Shown in pieces: positions 49,221 through 62,900 of a stretch of DNA of 64,000 bases; the stretch's first letter is position 1; the number at the start of each line of letters is the position of its first letter. The notes beneath the pieces were generated by a model. That model saw only the letters and a program-made list of their open reading frames with translations, did not search any database and had not been told where the DNA came from. Origin of the DNA: Bretschneidera sinensis. Taxonomy: Eukaryota > Streptophyta > Magnoliopsida > Brassicales > Akaniaceae. The stretch lies in NCBI GenBank assembly GCA_023935145.1, contig CM043699.1, positions 142,024,036 to 142,088,035 of the forward strand, written 5' to 3'. A program made the position numbers and the translations under genes.

Positions 49221-49689
49221 TTTTGCTGTACGGAATCATTATTCGTAATTAACGTAAAAAAAAAACGAGTAAATTAAATTTGATGATCACATTCGATACT
49301 TGGAAATCCTTCTATTATCATGTTAATTAATAAACGTTCTTTTTATCCTTGTAACTTGAAAGTTCATGCCCATACTTAACTAATGGCTATTGATGGACAA
49401 ACCACTAACTTTTTGACACGTGGGAATTCTCCATTGGTTAGGCGCTCCGTCCTTTTACATGTTCCTTTCAGTCCACCGAATTAGTGTCTTAGATTCCGGT
49501 TTTTGTAGCGTGGCCCACTTGTTTTTATCGTCGACCATTAAATTTGTCTTCTCTATCTTTTAAAAGAAAAGTGTCTCCTCTCGCCATCATTAAAATAATC
49601 AAATGGTGATGATGACGATGATGGTATCAACAGTAACAAAATTGTTAATAAATAAAAATAGTAATTATTGAATAAATTAAATTTAAAAA

Positions 49690-50182
49690 TAATAATTTTA
49701 AGTTTATTCGAAACATTATTGATAATTTTGAAAATTTTTATTAATAATGTTATTTTTTAGTTTAACATTTAGAGGTGAAAATCGGACAAGTCGGATCGGA
49801 TATGAGTTGTGTCTTATAGGTAATAGATCAACGGGTATAAGTTAAAATATTTGTTTTCTAATGAGTCTTATTTTTCATACTAATACATGTGTTTTAGCAG
49901 ACGAATAACAAGTCAAAAATGAGTATTGATAAAAAGTATCTTATTTAGATAAGAAAAAAACGATTCAGACTGGGTCTAATGAAGCGGATCAACGGGTACG
50001 AACTAAAAATACTCGTTTTCTAAGTGGTTTTATTTTTCATGTCTATATTCGTGTTTTAACGAGCGGGTAACATGTCAAAAATTGATGCATGCTAAAAGTT
50101 TCACCTCTACTAACGCCTATACTGACGTTATTAATAAAACTCTTCAAAATTATCAATAAAGTTTCGAACGAAACTAAAATAT
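49690..50182. mobile_element. Fold-back MITE interrupted by a hAT-like MITE (nested pair)
   Basis: Outer arms: 49692-49765 (cgaaacattattgataattttga ... ttattaataatgtt pattern) is mirrored by 50116-50182. Between them, 49770-50109 has inverted ends TAGAGGTGAAAA / TAGAGGTGAAAC and subterminal gatcaacgggta-type motifs. The inner element therefore appears to have inserted into the loop of the outer hairpin. Candidate 8-bp flanks of the inner element (ttaacatt, ctaacgcc) match only at a TAAC core. Confidence 0.5.
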
Positions 50183-50220
50183 TAATCTTAGATCCGATCT
50201 AATCAAATTTTTTGGAATAA

Positions 50221-50223
<3 letters not shown>

Positions 50224-50285
<62 letters not shown>
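50224..50285. repeat. (TA)n microsatellite, about 30 units
   Basis: Sixty or so bases of uninterrupted TA. Confidence 0.95.
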
Positions 50286-50288
<3 letters not shown>

Positions 50289-50289
50289 G

Positions 50290-51800
50290 TATAATTAATT
50301 TTATTTACTTAATTTGTATTGGTGGAGGTCATGATGAAGGAATAGGTAAGTACAAAGTTTTCTTAGGACAAGGACAGGATAATATTTTCTATTCTATCTT
50401 CACAAAAGGGTTCGCTGGCCTAGGTGCCTTACGTATTTTTCAATTTTACGTATGCTTAATGCTTTATTGGAGTAAAACAAATTAATACTAAGTGATAAAG
50501 CTATGCGTATTAAATACATACATTACCAAGTATTTATTATATGCTTTTAAATTCCTTTTTGGCATTGGAAAAGTATATATATATATATGCTTGTTTAATT
50601 TATGTTAATAGAAATTAATTTTTTATAATGGTAATTTACAGTTCATTTCTTTAATATGATGTTTAATTATTTAATGGTTATATTGATGATTGTGATAATT
50701 AAGGTAATGTTAGTCCCACAGTTTACGATTTAAATCGGTTTTTAATTATAAAACATGAATGAAACTAAAAATTATCGGTTAAACATCCTTGAAAATATTT
50801 TTTTTTTCTCTTTCTCATCTTTTTATTAGTACTCGAATTTTAAAGGTTAAAATCATTTTGTCGAATTAAAAAACCCACCCAAATTGAGATGAAAACGGAA
50901 TGAAAACAGTTTTTTTATATAAGTTTAGTTTTTAAAAATTATTTTTTAGTTTTTGATTTTTTAAAACTGTTTTTTTTAATGAGTATTTAACTTAACTTCT
51001 ATTTATAAAAAAAACAAAAATAATTTCGTAAAATCTCTCATGTGGGTACCTAATTATATAATGAAGAGAGAATATAGATAAGCAAAAGTAAGAGAGTTCT
51101 AATTTAAAGATAGATTCTCTTCATAGCTAGACCAGCTCTCTTGTACTGATCTGCTAGAAAAAGAATAGGGAAAGAGCAAGTGGTGTAAAACAAAAGAGAG
51201 AATCATTTAAACAAGAATGATTTCCACTTTGATGCAGTTGTTTTCATCTTTCACACTCTTTGGAGTTTTTTTTTTCTATGGATGATCATGTTAGCATATA
51301 CTTATATATCGTAAATCTGTGTGCTGTTTTAACAGGATTAGAAGTTGAAAGGCTAAAGTGATGGGCAAGAAGGAATAAACTTGCTGATCTAGAAAACATT
51401 AAAAAGAGGAGAAGTAGCAAATATTAAAGGAGAGTTATTTAGTCAAAATGCTAGCTAGTAGTAGTTGCACCAGACATCTGTTTGCTTTGTGTGTTTTGAT
51501 ATATGGTTAGCTTAAAGCACTAAAACTCAAAAAGAACAATTCTTTTTTAGTAATGTTTTATGACTTTAACAAAAGGTTTTTGAGGGTAGTAGTTGTAAAA
51601 GTTGAGGTGCCAACATCTTAGAAACTGTTAACAATGAACAAAACTCCCTCTCCCATCTTTCTCTGTAGAATATTCACAACATTTTTTTAATAAAAAAGTA
51701 CTGAAATTGGGGACTAGATCTGTTGTTTATGCAATGTAGTAATCAACCTTTAACTTAAAAATAATAAAAACACTACCATTTGAGTTTATGTTACCTGGAC
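50290..51800. other. Intergenic, nothing recognised
   Basis: AT-rich, with no supported gene. The string ctgatctgctagaaaaagaatag and its surroundings (51,120-51,480) are less AT-rich and could be a non-coding transcript, but there is no direct sign of one. Confidence 0.25.
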
Positions 51801-51803
51801 GGG

Positions 51804-52012
51804 TAGGTAGGGAGGGATGGAGGGAGGGAGAGAGAGAGAGAGAGAGAGGGAAGGAGGGAGGAAGGGGGACAGAGAGACCATGGACTAAAAATCCTTTATT
51901 TATTTTATCATTTTGAACTAACAAGCCAAAATCCTTTGTTTAATTTATCATTTTGAACTAACAAGGCAAAATCCTTTATTTATTTTATCATTTTGAACTA
52001 ACAAGGCAAAAT
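51804..52012. repeat. GA-rich tract followed by three 40-bp tandem repeats
   Basis: A purine tract (about 51,804-51,870; gggagg and gagaga units) is followed by units starting atcctttatt/atcctttgtt at 51891, 51931 and 51971. Each contains ttttgaactaacaag. Confidence 0.9.
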
Positions 52013-53620
52013 ACAGTAAGAAATAAAAATCCTTATCTTCAAAGATGAGAAACTGAAACCAGAGAAACCATGGAAGGAAATTAAACAAGGCATGTCATAA
52101 TTAGAATATCATTCACTGAAGACTCCATGCATGATTTGTCATCCACTGATTTGGTCAAGTCAGTTTCACTTTCACATGCCTAATCCTTGCTTTTTCCAGA
52201 AACTAAAGCAGTAGTGATATGTGCAGCTACAGGGAGAGAAAGATGCAATTTTTATTCTCTGTTTTTTTTATTGCCAAAATACAGGAAGGAATAAAGAAAC
52301 TATGTTTGATAAATAAGGAAAGAAGCAAAAGCAACATTGAGAAACATGGCCTCATGCCTCCCCCTCACTAATCATCATCTTTTAGACAGGTACTGCTTAA
52401 GTTTTAGCTTAGCATGGACCATGTGCTTACTCTATAATAAAAAATTAACAATTATAAAAAAAATAAATCCACTATTGGAAGAACTTGGTCATAGAATAAA
52501 GAAAGCTATAAGCCTATAGGGGGGAATCTCTTTCTTTCCCTAGAGGTATTTTTATCCCTTAGAAGTGGTAACTACAAGTGGCATTGACCAGAGAGGATAG
52601 CTTAAGATTGCTGCAAACTCAATCAGAATTCTAATCATTAGGGGGCTCAAATTTGGAGGTGTACGTTTAGATTGGCTCAAAGGGTGGCCTCACTTTTTAC
52701 CCTTTTGTTTGCTTGAATTGATGTGGTGCTTAATTAATTAAGTTGTGTCTCCAAACAAATCTCAAAAGACAGTAGTGATGTTCCATGAAAAGCCAAATAA
52801 GGTAGACCCGTGTTGTGTTCATGCCCTTGGGGCTTTAAATTTTATTTAATACTTGGATCTAGTATAATACAGCCATTATTACCTCATTAGTACTTAAAAT
52901 ACATAACCCTTTAATTAATTTTGAATTAAGACTAATAAAGAAGTCATGAATTAGGTTGGCCATCTCAATCGATAGGCATAGACTAAACCCTACAATAATA
53001 AGCCAAATAATTAATATTCATATGTAATATTGTTTATCTGCAATTTTTTCCCTTTCTTTTCTGGTCAAATACAAAGAAAATAATTTTGATTAATTAATGA
53101 TAATGATACTTATAGATAGTTAAAGTACTTTCTTGTATTAATTAACAACTACTATAATCAATAATCCTCAAATTAAGAAGTCCAAAAAAATCCTCAAATT
53201 AATTAAGGAAAGTAGAAAGGGAGAATAAGACGTGTGGGTGTTTGAGAAAATCACATGAACATTTATAAAAAAACACCACCAAAGCAATGGCATGAAAGTA
53301 AAGGTGGTCACTGTCATTGAAGAATATACACCATTTCAAATAAGAACCCTAAGTGACAGGTAAGCCAAGGAGACCTGAGCTGTCAGGTTTTGATTGGTTA
53401 TCCAAAAAACATCGAGAATGGCAAGCACGAATTAATGCTGCGTGGATACAAGTGAGGGGAGATTGAAGGTGGTGGTGACCTTATTGCTTTGAACAAGGCA
53501 GATCTGACTCAGATGATAACTTTGTTTTATAATTGAACATAAAGTAGGTCCCTTTATTTTTCTAATAAGACTTTGGCAGATACCTCATACCTGCACATGA
53601 CATGGGAGGTGTGTGCTTTA
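52013..53620. other. Intergenic/promoter region of the ERF gene
   Basis: No gene was recognised. The last several hundred bases are probably promoter; motifs such as tgacatgg and aagactttgg are seen, but none can be assigned with confidence. Confidence 0.3.
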
Positions 53621-53625
53621 GGATT

Positions 53626-53640
53626 GATATATAAATATAA
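53626..53640 (+). promoter_or_regulatory. TATA box of the ERF gene
   Basis: gatatataaatataa lies 70-85 bp upstream of the chosen ATG, with a pyrimidine-rich leader (tctctcttatttctc) after it. Confidence 0.6.
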
Positions 53641-53709
53641 CATAATGCCTTTCATTTGCATAATTTCTCTCTTATTTCTCTATTTTTTCCCCCGTTTTCA
53701 CTCAAAAAC

Positions 53710-55014
53710 ATGAGCATGGAAGAAGATCAGTTTCCTAAAATGGAAACCTTAATGCTCAAGCAACTGCCATCTCATTTTTATGGAACAAGATCGAAATTTT
53801 TCGGTGATCCAATCATTTGGGGTGCTCTAACTGAGAGTACTCATCGCGACAATGGCATTAAATCATTGTCATCATCGCCTGATAGTTTGTTTTCAAGCTC
53901 GGATTCCAGTTCTTCAGCAGAGGAGGCTTCGGTTGCCAATTTGCTAAGTAACATTCCTGGATTCACCAAACAGGATGTTATCAAAGAACAGAACTCAATT
54001 TCAGGATTGAATACTGTCCACTCAGTTTCTGATGCCAAAGAAAGCTTCATTCCTGTTGATTTCTTGGAGTCTTTTCCAAAACTAAAACAAGCTCAAGTTT
54101 CTGAACCCCCTTCTCCATCTTATTTATCCACCACATCAAAATCCTCAAATTTAACGTTGTTTTTGCAGGAACCTACCATGCTAGATCCACACACACAAAT
54201 TGTTGATTCGCTTGACAAAACCCAGAAACGAGACCCTTGGTCATTATCTCGAAACCCTTTATTCAACATGCCCCAACTTGGCCAAATTCATTGTCAACCA
54301 GGCAACGAATGGCTCAAAATCAATCAGGGTTTAACAGATTATCCCTCAAAAGGTTTTAGTGATTACTGGCTTAGCGCTACCAAAACGCAGCCTATGAAGT
54401 ACACCGGGAGGAGAATGCAGAATCAGCATCATCAAAAGGCTTCTTTATCATCATCGATGCCATCATCATCGCCAGGGAAGTTGTTTAGAGGAGTGAGACA
54501 AAGGCATTGGGGCAAATGGGTCGCAGAGATAAGGCTTCCAAGGAACAGAAAAAGGGTTTGGTTGGGGACTTTCGACACAGCTGAAGATGCTGCTATTGCA
54601 TATGATACAGCTGCATACATGTTACGTGGAGAATACGCGCATTTGAATTTCCCAGATCTTAAGCATCAACTTAAGGTCAATTCTTTGACAGGAACAACAG
54701 CTGCTCTTCTTGAAGCAAAGTTGCAAGCCATATCACAAAGCATTAATAATAACTCTGCTAATAACACGAAGGCTAGTGATCACCCAGCCGCAGCACCAAC
54801 AGTGCGAAATTTGTCTGAGAACATTGCAAATAAAGGTTTGAGCCAAAACCAAACAAGAAAAGAGTGGAGGTTTGAGTTGGGATCTGAGGTGATTGTTGAG
54901 AACAAGAAATCTTCTCAGGAGGTATTATCAGATGCGGATGCTGTTCAGTTGAGTAGAATGCCCTCTTTGGACATGGACATGATTTGGGATGCTCTTTTGG
55001 TCTCTGATTCATGA
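53710..55014 (+). CDS. AP2/ERF transcription factor, ERF061-type (DREB A-6 group)
   Basis: Single exon, 434 aa from [10 protein letters not shown]. An in-frame ATG 54 bp upstream lies within the pyrimidine-rich leader close to the TATA box, so the later start is preferred. The AP2 domain spans about residues 259-318: [20 protein letters not shown], then [14 protein letters not shown], then [20 protein letters not shown]. It has the RGVR, WVAEIR and WLGTF contacts for GCC/DRE-type DNA and is followed by the group motif [21 protein letters not shown]. The N-terminal half is Ser-rich and acidic ([19 protein letters not shown]), and the C-terminus ends in an aromatic-acidic MDMIWDALL, a likely activation motif. 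A poly(A)-like AATAAA lies at about 55,039. Family certain; ERF061-like subgroup by remembered similarity. Confidence 0.92.
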   Translation: MSMEEDQFPKMETLMLKQLPSHFYGTRSKFFGDPIIWGALTESTHRDNGIKSLSSSPDSLFSSSDSSSSAEEASVANLLSNIPGFTKQDVIKEQNSISGLNTVHSVSDAKESFIPVDFLESFPKLKQAQVSEPPSPSYLSTTSKSSNLTLFLQEPTMLDPHTQIVDSLDKTQKRDPWSLSRNPLFNMPQLGQIHCQPGNEWLKINQGLTDYPSKGFSDYWLSATKTQPMKYTGRRMQNQHHQKASLSSSMPSSSPGKLFRGVRQRHWGKWVAEIRLPRNRKRVWLGTFDTAEDAAIAYDTAAYMLRGEYAHLNFPDLKHQLKVNSLTGTTAALLEAKLQAISQSINNNSANNTKASDHPAAAPTVRNLSENIANKGLSQNQTRKEWRFELGSEVIVENKKSSQEVLSDADAVQLSRMPSLDMDMIWDALLVSDS

Positions 55015-55791
55015 CAATTAATTCATGTTTTTGAATCAAATAAAAGATTCCAAGATTGTGCATTTTGAGTTGATCCTCCTGTGAGTAATATGTATTTTAC
55101 TTCCATAGCACAAAGTTAACCAAAATTTTCTTTCAGTTGTTTGGTTCAGTTTCCATTAATAGTCAGATTAAAAGGATCTATGCAATCTTCTTTTTTATGG
55201 CATTTAAACTTAAATGATGTCTTCTCTTTTCAATTTAGTTTTAATTTACCCTCTCTTTCATTTTTTTTTTTTTTTGTAGTGGTATGTTAAGTTGTACAAC
55301 TTTTTTCTAGTGTGAGGATCTATGCGTTTAATTTTCAAATTTTGTTGTTTCTGCAGTTGGGATTTGGGAATTAGAAATTGGAAGAAGATCTAGACATCTT
55401 TTTGTTGCAGTAGTTGCCAAATTTGGAATGTGGAAGGTGGCTTGATGGGCCCATTGTAAAGTGAAAAGGCCCATCAAAAGATGGAAATTCCTTTGTGCAT
55501 TGAGGGCCCATCTAGGTTTAATCATCTTTCATGGTAACAATATAGTCAGAACAAGCAACTTCATCCTGTACGAGGATCTTCTCTAAGTTCTATCCTTCTA
55601 AATTTTCCACCAAAATTAAATTTAAAAATTAGAGAACATTTACAAACAACTAAAGCATAATTGATCAATATAAAACTGGTAATCTAAAATATGTTTTTCT
55701 ATTAATCAAATTCCTCTATTATATTAGGCAAATATGTGCAACTGACCATCCAATAATCTGTGTATGATTTTGCATGATAAAGAAGATGATT
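55015..55791. other. Convergent 3' spacer between the ERF and E2 genes
   Basis: The AATAAA at about 55,039 probably ends the ERF transcript. A T-rich run lies at 55,259-55,275. No gene. Confidence 0.35.
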
Positions 55792-56577
<786 letters not shown>

Positions 56578-57380
56578 TTTTGAGTTTGAAGCGTTTTTCA
56601 GAGCGCCGAGGTATGAGACGAGAGAATTTCCATATTGAGAAGGAATGCTCCTATAAATGTGAGGGCTTTATACTGAAAGAAAAACCAGTTCTACAAGGGA
56701 AAGATAAATGGAAAAAGGTTTGAGATCAGACTCCAAACTAAATTTCATACTTGATAGAATTGAAACCTGGCCAATCTTACCATAAAGTGGAAGTCAAAGG
56801 AATTCTCTAGATACCCATGATCATGATCAACCTAATAAGTGCATGCTTGTCATTAAAAAGGGTTAATACCTTTTTGGTTCAGCTTTCATTATTGTCCAAT
56901 GGCCAACTCACAACAAAGGATGTTTCAAAAAGAAAATGAGGAAATAAATTTGATTTTGAGAGCAACTATTGATAGCAAATGGGATAAGATTTTGCTTTCA
57001 AAAGCAAATACTTCTACAGCTCTTTCAACACAAATAATTCAATTATTGTCATTTACCAATGACTTGTTAAAACAATGCAAAAGCTTGAGAAGTATCATCC
57101 TCTTGCTACCTATTGATTGGCCCTTTAATTGAAGGATAAATTAGAATGAAACCATATTAATCTATTACATGATCATGTCTTCATAAATTCAAGAAAAAGT
57201 TTGGAAAGATACAGTTGCCTGCATTTTGCCAAATCTGTCCCTGGCCGATGTGAAATCAAGCTTTTTTGGCGGTGATCTTAACTACGACTCTTAAAAGTCT
57301 TTCTAAACGTGGATAAACACAAGCAATAGACAATTATATACGAGGATTACACCTCTTATTTATTGAGTGGAGATCATGTA
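56578..57380. other. Intergenic upstream of the E2-like gene
   Basis: No gene was recognised. Short plus-strand open frames here have no recognisable content. Confidence 0.3.
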
Positions 57381-57387
57381 GACCCGG

Positions 57388-57766
57388 TTTCGTGGAAGTT
57401 CTCATGAAATCAGGAAAGTCTATTAGTAATCATAAAAAATTAATTAATAATTGTTTAAAAAATTTAAATACCGAAATTACTATTCAATTTTCCATAAGTA
57501 CTACTAGTGGACTTTCCTGATTTCATAGAAGTTACCATGGAACAAAGTACGTGGTATCACCACTCTTATTTATTTCATCATTTGCAGGTTTTGCGTGTAA
57601 AGTGCATACTTTTGTTTTAATCTTTTTCTCGTTTTGGATGAATGGTTTAGTATTAATCATAGCTATTTTAGATCACCCACGACCATAGGAAGTTTAATAA
57701 AAGTGAGGGATTATTTGTAAAATGTGTTTGTTATTCATTCGTTTTTATTACATTTGTAAACTGAGA
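57388..57766. repeat. Direct repeat copy 1 with a fold-back MITE at its left end
   Basis: About 90% alike to 58384-58761. The first 150 bp are palindromic: ttctcatgaaatcaggaaag is mirrored by ctttcctgatttcatagaa near 57,530. The remaining 220 bp (catcatttgcaggtttt through ttcattcgtttttattaca) are shared with copy 2 but not palindromic. Confidence 0.8.
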
Positions 57767-58383
57767 TTCCAACTCAAGAGGGGTGAATTGAGTTTTTAAA
57801 AATTTTCATTAATTGCTTGCAAGTTTATAAAAACAGTTGAATGCACAAGCGTATAAACAAGTAATGTGATTTAAGTAAAAAAGTTTAAGGAAAAAAAATG
57901 CAAACTCATATTATAGTGGTTAGACAATATCGGATTCGTTTCGACCCTACATCCACTCTCTTTAAGCAACCTCTTTAAAGTGATCCACTAAAACTTTTAG
58001 TCGTACAATTTCACGGGTGTTGTACAAACCTTACAAACAATCCCCTCCTCTCGGAAGCTAATCCCCTCCTCTCGGAAACTAATCTCTTCCTTGCAGAAGT
58101 TAATCCCTTTACAATAAATATGAGTTGCTATAAAGTAAATGGTAGAGAGATAGCAATGAATGCTTCTACAAATGAGCAATATCTCTCTTTTAAAGCAAAG
58201 CTTGAAGAATGACTCACCAATAAATTTTTCAAAACTTTTGTGTATTAATGAGCAAAGTATTGATTGAATGTGTGTTCTCCCTGTTTTAAATGCTCATTGA
58301 AGTGAGTTTATATAGCCTTGAATTAACATGACCGTTTGACACTGATTTGGTAGGTTTTGTACATTAAATGCTTAAGTCTAGCA
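57767..58383. other. Unique segment between the two direct repeats
   Basis: Contains cactcaagaggggtgaattg-like sequence near 57,770 reminiscent of plant dispersed retroelements, and two 24-bp near copies (aatcccctcctctcggaa) at about 58,037-58,085. No coding content is supported. Confidence 0.4.
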
Positions 58384-58761
58384 GGAGTTCTCACGAAATG
58401 GGGAAAAATTGTTAGTAATCACGGAAAAATTGAATAATAATTGTTTAAAAAATTTAAAATGAAAAAATTTAAATACTGAAGTTACTACTCAATTTTTCGT
58501 AAGTCCCACTAGTGGACTTTCCTGATTCCGTGGGAGTTACCATGGAACAGGATAAGTGGTATCACCACTCTTATTTATTTCATCATTTGCAGGCTTTTCG
58601 TGTAAAGTGCATAATTTTCTTTTTAATCTTTTTCTCCTTTTGGATAAATGGTTTAGTATTAATCATAACTTTTTGGGATAAACTACGGCCATAGGAAGTT
58701 TAATAAAAGTGAGGGATTATTTGTAAAATGTGTTTGTTATTCATTCGTTTTTATTACATTA
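58384..58761. repeat. Direct repeat copy 2
   Basis: Second copy of the unit at 57388-57766 in the same orientation, with the palindromic head at 58,386-58,537. A third, more diverged palindromic head without the tail lies at about 59,228-59,396. Confidence 0.8.
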
Positions 58762-59227
58762 AATTGACAATGTTAATTTTTTAATTTTTTTTTTAAAATT
58801 TAATCAAAAAACAGATAAAAATATAAAAAATAATTACATATAAGATTTATTGAACACGCTATATAATATTTTCTTAATATTAAGTATTATCTGTACACTT
58901 TGGGCAACACTTCCTAAAAATGTGTGAAAAGCATTGCAAATCAATTATAGAGCCAATATAACATTGTGGGTACATTGTCAATTCATAATTGTTAATTTAT
59001 GCGTCATGTATTTTTTATAGTTGACCCGCGTTCAATCCCATTCTCCACCAATGTACCAAAACAGAAGTAACTAGTTTTAATTTCAACTAGGATTACAAGA
59101 CCTCCATAATTGTGTAAATCAAGATCAGAAGGAACGCTAATACATACAACTATTTATCACAATTTACTCATCAAGGTAATTGATTATAAACATGGTGTTA
59201 TACTTAAGTAGTGTAACCATGGATCTA

Positions 59228-59396
59228 GTTCTGTGAGAGTTATCAAGAAACTGAAAAAATCTATTGGTAATCATAGAAAAAGTAAATAGTAATTTTGGTA
59301 TTTAAATTTTTTTTTATAAATTTTTTGAAATAATTACTATTCAATTTTTTCGTGATTATTAGTGAATTTTCTTAGTTTCGTAAGATCACCACTCTG
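59228..59396. repeat. Diverged third fold-back MITE of the same family
   Basis: Arms gagagttatcaagaaactga and (inverted) gatcttacgaaactaagaaa enclose an AT-rich core with aatagtaat / attactatt. Confidence 0.55.
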
Positions 59397-59976
59397 CTTT
59401 AAATATTGACTATACCAATCATCGAACGCAGAGTAATTCCGGGAAGAGGGAGAGGATAAAATCAATTAATTAACTCAGGTAGTTCAAGAACACATTGAGA
59501 ATGCAAACGAGAAATCTGCTTGAGTTCATAATTCATTGATGACAAATGACAACAAAAGTTTACAAATATCTAAAACATAACAGCTCCTACAATTTCATTA
59601 ACAACTGCTAATAAAGATCTTACTGGTAGTTGCAAGAGCCGGCAACAAAATCCTAAGCAGGGCCAGGTATTCGACCCAGAATGTCAATTGATCGAATGCA
59701 GCAAAATTGATCTTCCTACAAAACCGTCTGAAGTCGGCCAAAATTCCTGCCCATCCCCTTCTAATAAATAAAACCACTCGTAACAGCATGCTTACTTGAG
59801 GGGGAATAAATGAAATAAAATAGAGAATTCCCACATCTAATTGCCAGTATTCTCAAGCAAACTATAAACATGTAGAAAACCAACCTCCTAACCCTACTCT
59901 AAAAGAATTGTGTTCTTCACTTGGCACAAGTTCGTTCTTTGTCTCTGACGAAGTATCACCCGAGTTCTCTTCACCC

Positions 59977-62900
59977 TCAACCACCAATCTTCTCAACCAT
60001 ATCATTGCTAGCATTCTCGTTCTCCTTAAGCAGTTGAAAAGTCGATTCCTCAACCAAAGTCTCTAAACTCAAATTGCTAGATCCAACGCCAACTCTCACT
60101 CCTGGAGATGCCTCCATATCCAAATCCCTCTCTGCAGTTTTATCATCATCCTCAGAGACACTTTCATCTGAACTACCCTCATTTTCCAGGGTTTGAACAG
60201 AGCCCCCTCCCTCGGTTTCTTCAACCTTCGCGTCTGATTCCACCATATCTACATCTGGTGCAGGAAGCTGCAGTTGTAGTGGCATTGCCTCACTGATGAG
60301 CTGACCCGTTCTAAGTCTCTCCCTGTAATTCTCCATCTCTATTCTGTATCTTTCTTTATCCTGAAGGGCCTTCGCTTGATAAACCTGAACATCAGAGATA
60401 CATCACATAAGCATACAAATTAAAAGTAGTGAGAAATAAGGGATTTTAAAGATTGGAGTTCTTTGACAAGTTGAATTCATTAAGTATGAGATATGATAAG
60501 ATCCTGACTTTTTTTTCTGGATCTTTTAGTTTGTTCCACAATTCACCAATCATCCTACTGATCGCCCTGTCTCTTCCTGGGTGAAGTAGCTTCAGCCTCG
60601 CATGCTGCTCTGCAAAGAAGAAATTATACCCACTTCTATTAGGTTTAGGGTGAGCAGGATCCCTCCTTCTTATCTCAGATTTCTTCCTGCGGCGGCGACG
60701 CTGAATTCCTGATGCAGCTTGAGCATTGTTCCTGTTGTTGGCAATCACACTATATTGCTGAGGCACTTGGTGGACTGTGCTCTGTGGAGCCTGATACAGA
60801 ACACCCTTTAGCTTCTCTGAGCCTATTTCAACGGTAACAAGATAGCCATTATCGAATTTCCCATCTATCACTCCTATCACTGGCGAACCTGATGATGATA
60901 CTGGCGTTGCTGCAATAATAAGAGAGAGTGTGCTCGTTACATAAACAGCAGCTTTTCATAAATTGAAAATAAGAAAACACTGAAAAATTAAAACACAACA
61001 AAGAAAAGAAATGGGTGATATCACAAGGAAATTACTTCTAAAAAAGGGTGAAATCTAGCAAGAAACAAGTAGAAACAAAAAAGAAAATGTATTAAAAGCT
61101 AAAAATTGAGAGATGGCACTTACTGCTTCATATTTTTTTTTTTAAAAAAGACATAAGAAAAGAAATATAACATCAGAGCCTTAGGACAAACTAAGCCTAC
61201 AGGGCTGGTTCCAAATTCCCGCAGGAAAATTCTTTAAAAAAATAGCACAAGCACTTCAAAGACGTTTCCAACAGGTAAAAAACTAGTGCTTCGCAAGAAA
61301 TTTTATGGGGAAGAATATATTTCTTCAGAAGAAAATTTTAAAAACATCCAAGAATTTCCCCAGGCTCCAAGGGCATCTGTGACACGTTCTTTGTAACTGC
61401 TATGCAGCTAAAGTACTTCGCCCCAAGAAAACAATTGTTTCTAGTAAGAAAAATTGCTTATTGTGAGTTTTTTTGGGAGTTACTATACATGACCAGAACA
61501 CCCGTCTGTACATATTGCACTGAAACTAATGCTAGCAGATCCAAAAATTGAACTGTTAAATAATTGTAGTTAATATTGTACTTAAGAATTCTCACAATAG
61601 GCTAAGCAGTTCTATTGGAGTTTTGAAACCAAAAAAAAATGAAGAGAAGTCCCTCCTAGGGGAAAGTTTTACCCCTAGAGAGATCTTTTCCTTTCCTTTC
61701 TCAACCAAAGGCCAAGGAAGAACAACAGAAAAAACTGAGGGAGAATAACAAAAATAAATCAGGAATAAAAAAAGCAGCAAATCAGCAGAAATTTTAAGGA
61801 AAAAAAAGGGGGCGTGGGCATCAACTCTCAAATAAAGATGAAGAGAGAAGGGAACCTCCAGGCAACTCCGCAGCATTTATCTTTGGTTGCAGGACTAGAG
61901 CTGCTTGACTTTCTATCAATGGCCTAACTGCCCCTTGAGCTGGAACTTGTGTAGTGGACGGGCTCTGTAAAGATCCTGCAAAAGATCATCATGTAATAAT
62001 TTATAGCAGTGGACAAACATTTATTCAATGTAAGTTGACAGTTCAATGTTCGTACCACCAGAAGTAGGGGTCCAACCTCGAGCTTTAAAATAGTAAATTT
62101 GTTCATAGTGGTTAAGCAGTGAATAATAGTACTTGCGCAGCACAAAAGATGCATTCGTCGCAGTTGAGGGAAAGTTGAAAATAGCTGTAACTTCCTTCCA
62201 TCTTTTCTCTCTCATAATCTGTGAACTCCATTTGGCAAATAATCGGTGACTATGAGACTCTGCATCTAACTCAAGTAAAACATACATGAAATAATAGATT
62301 TAATTATCTAGTTATCCTATTTCAGGATAACATAATAAATGCACTGTGGTTCAAGTACTTCAAAAACACCCATTTGGTTGTGAAAAGAATAATCAAAGAA
62401 AATACAGCTTGTAAAATTCATACTTAATAGCTTGAATGCTAGTTTACAATCTTAGAGCAAGAACTTTCTAACATACATAGCCAAACGGAATTTTTGGCCC
62501 ATGTTTGTTATAGAGTGAAAAGAAAAAAAAAAGAAGCAGAAAAGCAATCCAAACTGTTAAACTAAAACAAACAATCTGCATTGGTCAACTACAGCAGCCA
62601 TAAAGCAAGTCAACCAACCGCTGCTCACTATCTAAATTGAAGGCAACAGACAAATATTCAAACTCAACCATGCAAAGTAAATTTCTTCAAGAAAAGACAT
62701 GAAACCATAGAGCTCTGGCATTTTGTTGTCTAAGAACTTCAAGAAGGCAATAGGATTTCCTTGATTTCATACATGCATACTAGTTAAAAAAATCTTTGGA
62801 AAATATGGCATTAATTTCCATTTGTTTTAATTGTTATTTCTTATTTTACAACAAACCCAGTCTCAATTGTTAATATTAATATTGAACAAGTGTGTACCTC

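Noticed and set aside
48874..49239. 121-codon minus-strand frame
   Set aside because: Composed of the TCGAGCTCGA-type repeat family; Phe/Lys/Ile-rich and without homology.
57388..58761. Possible small LTR retrotransposon (TRIM)
   Set aside because: The repeats lack TG..CA ends, no primer-binding site or polypurine tract is visible, and the heads are palindromic.
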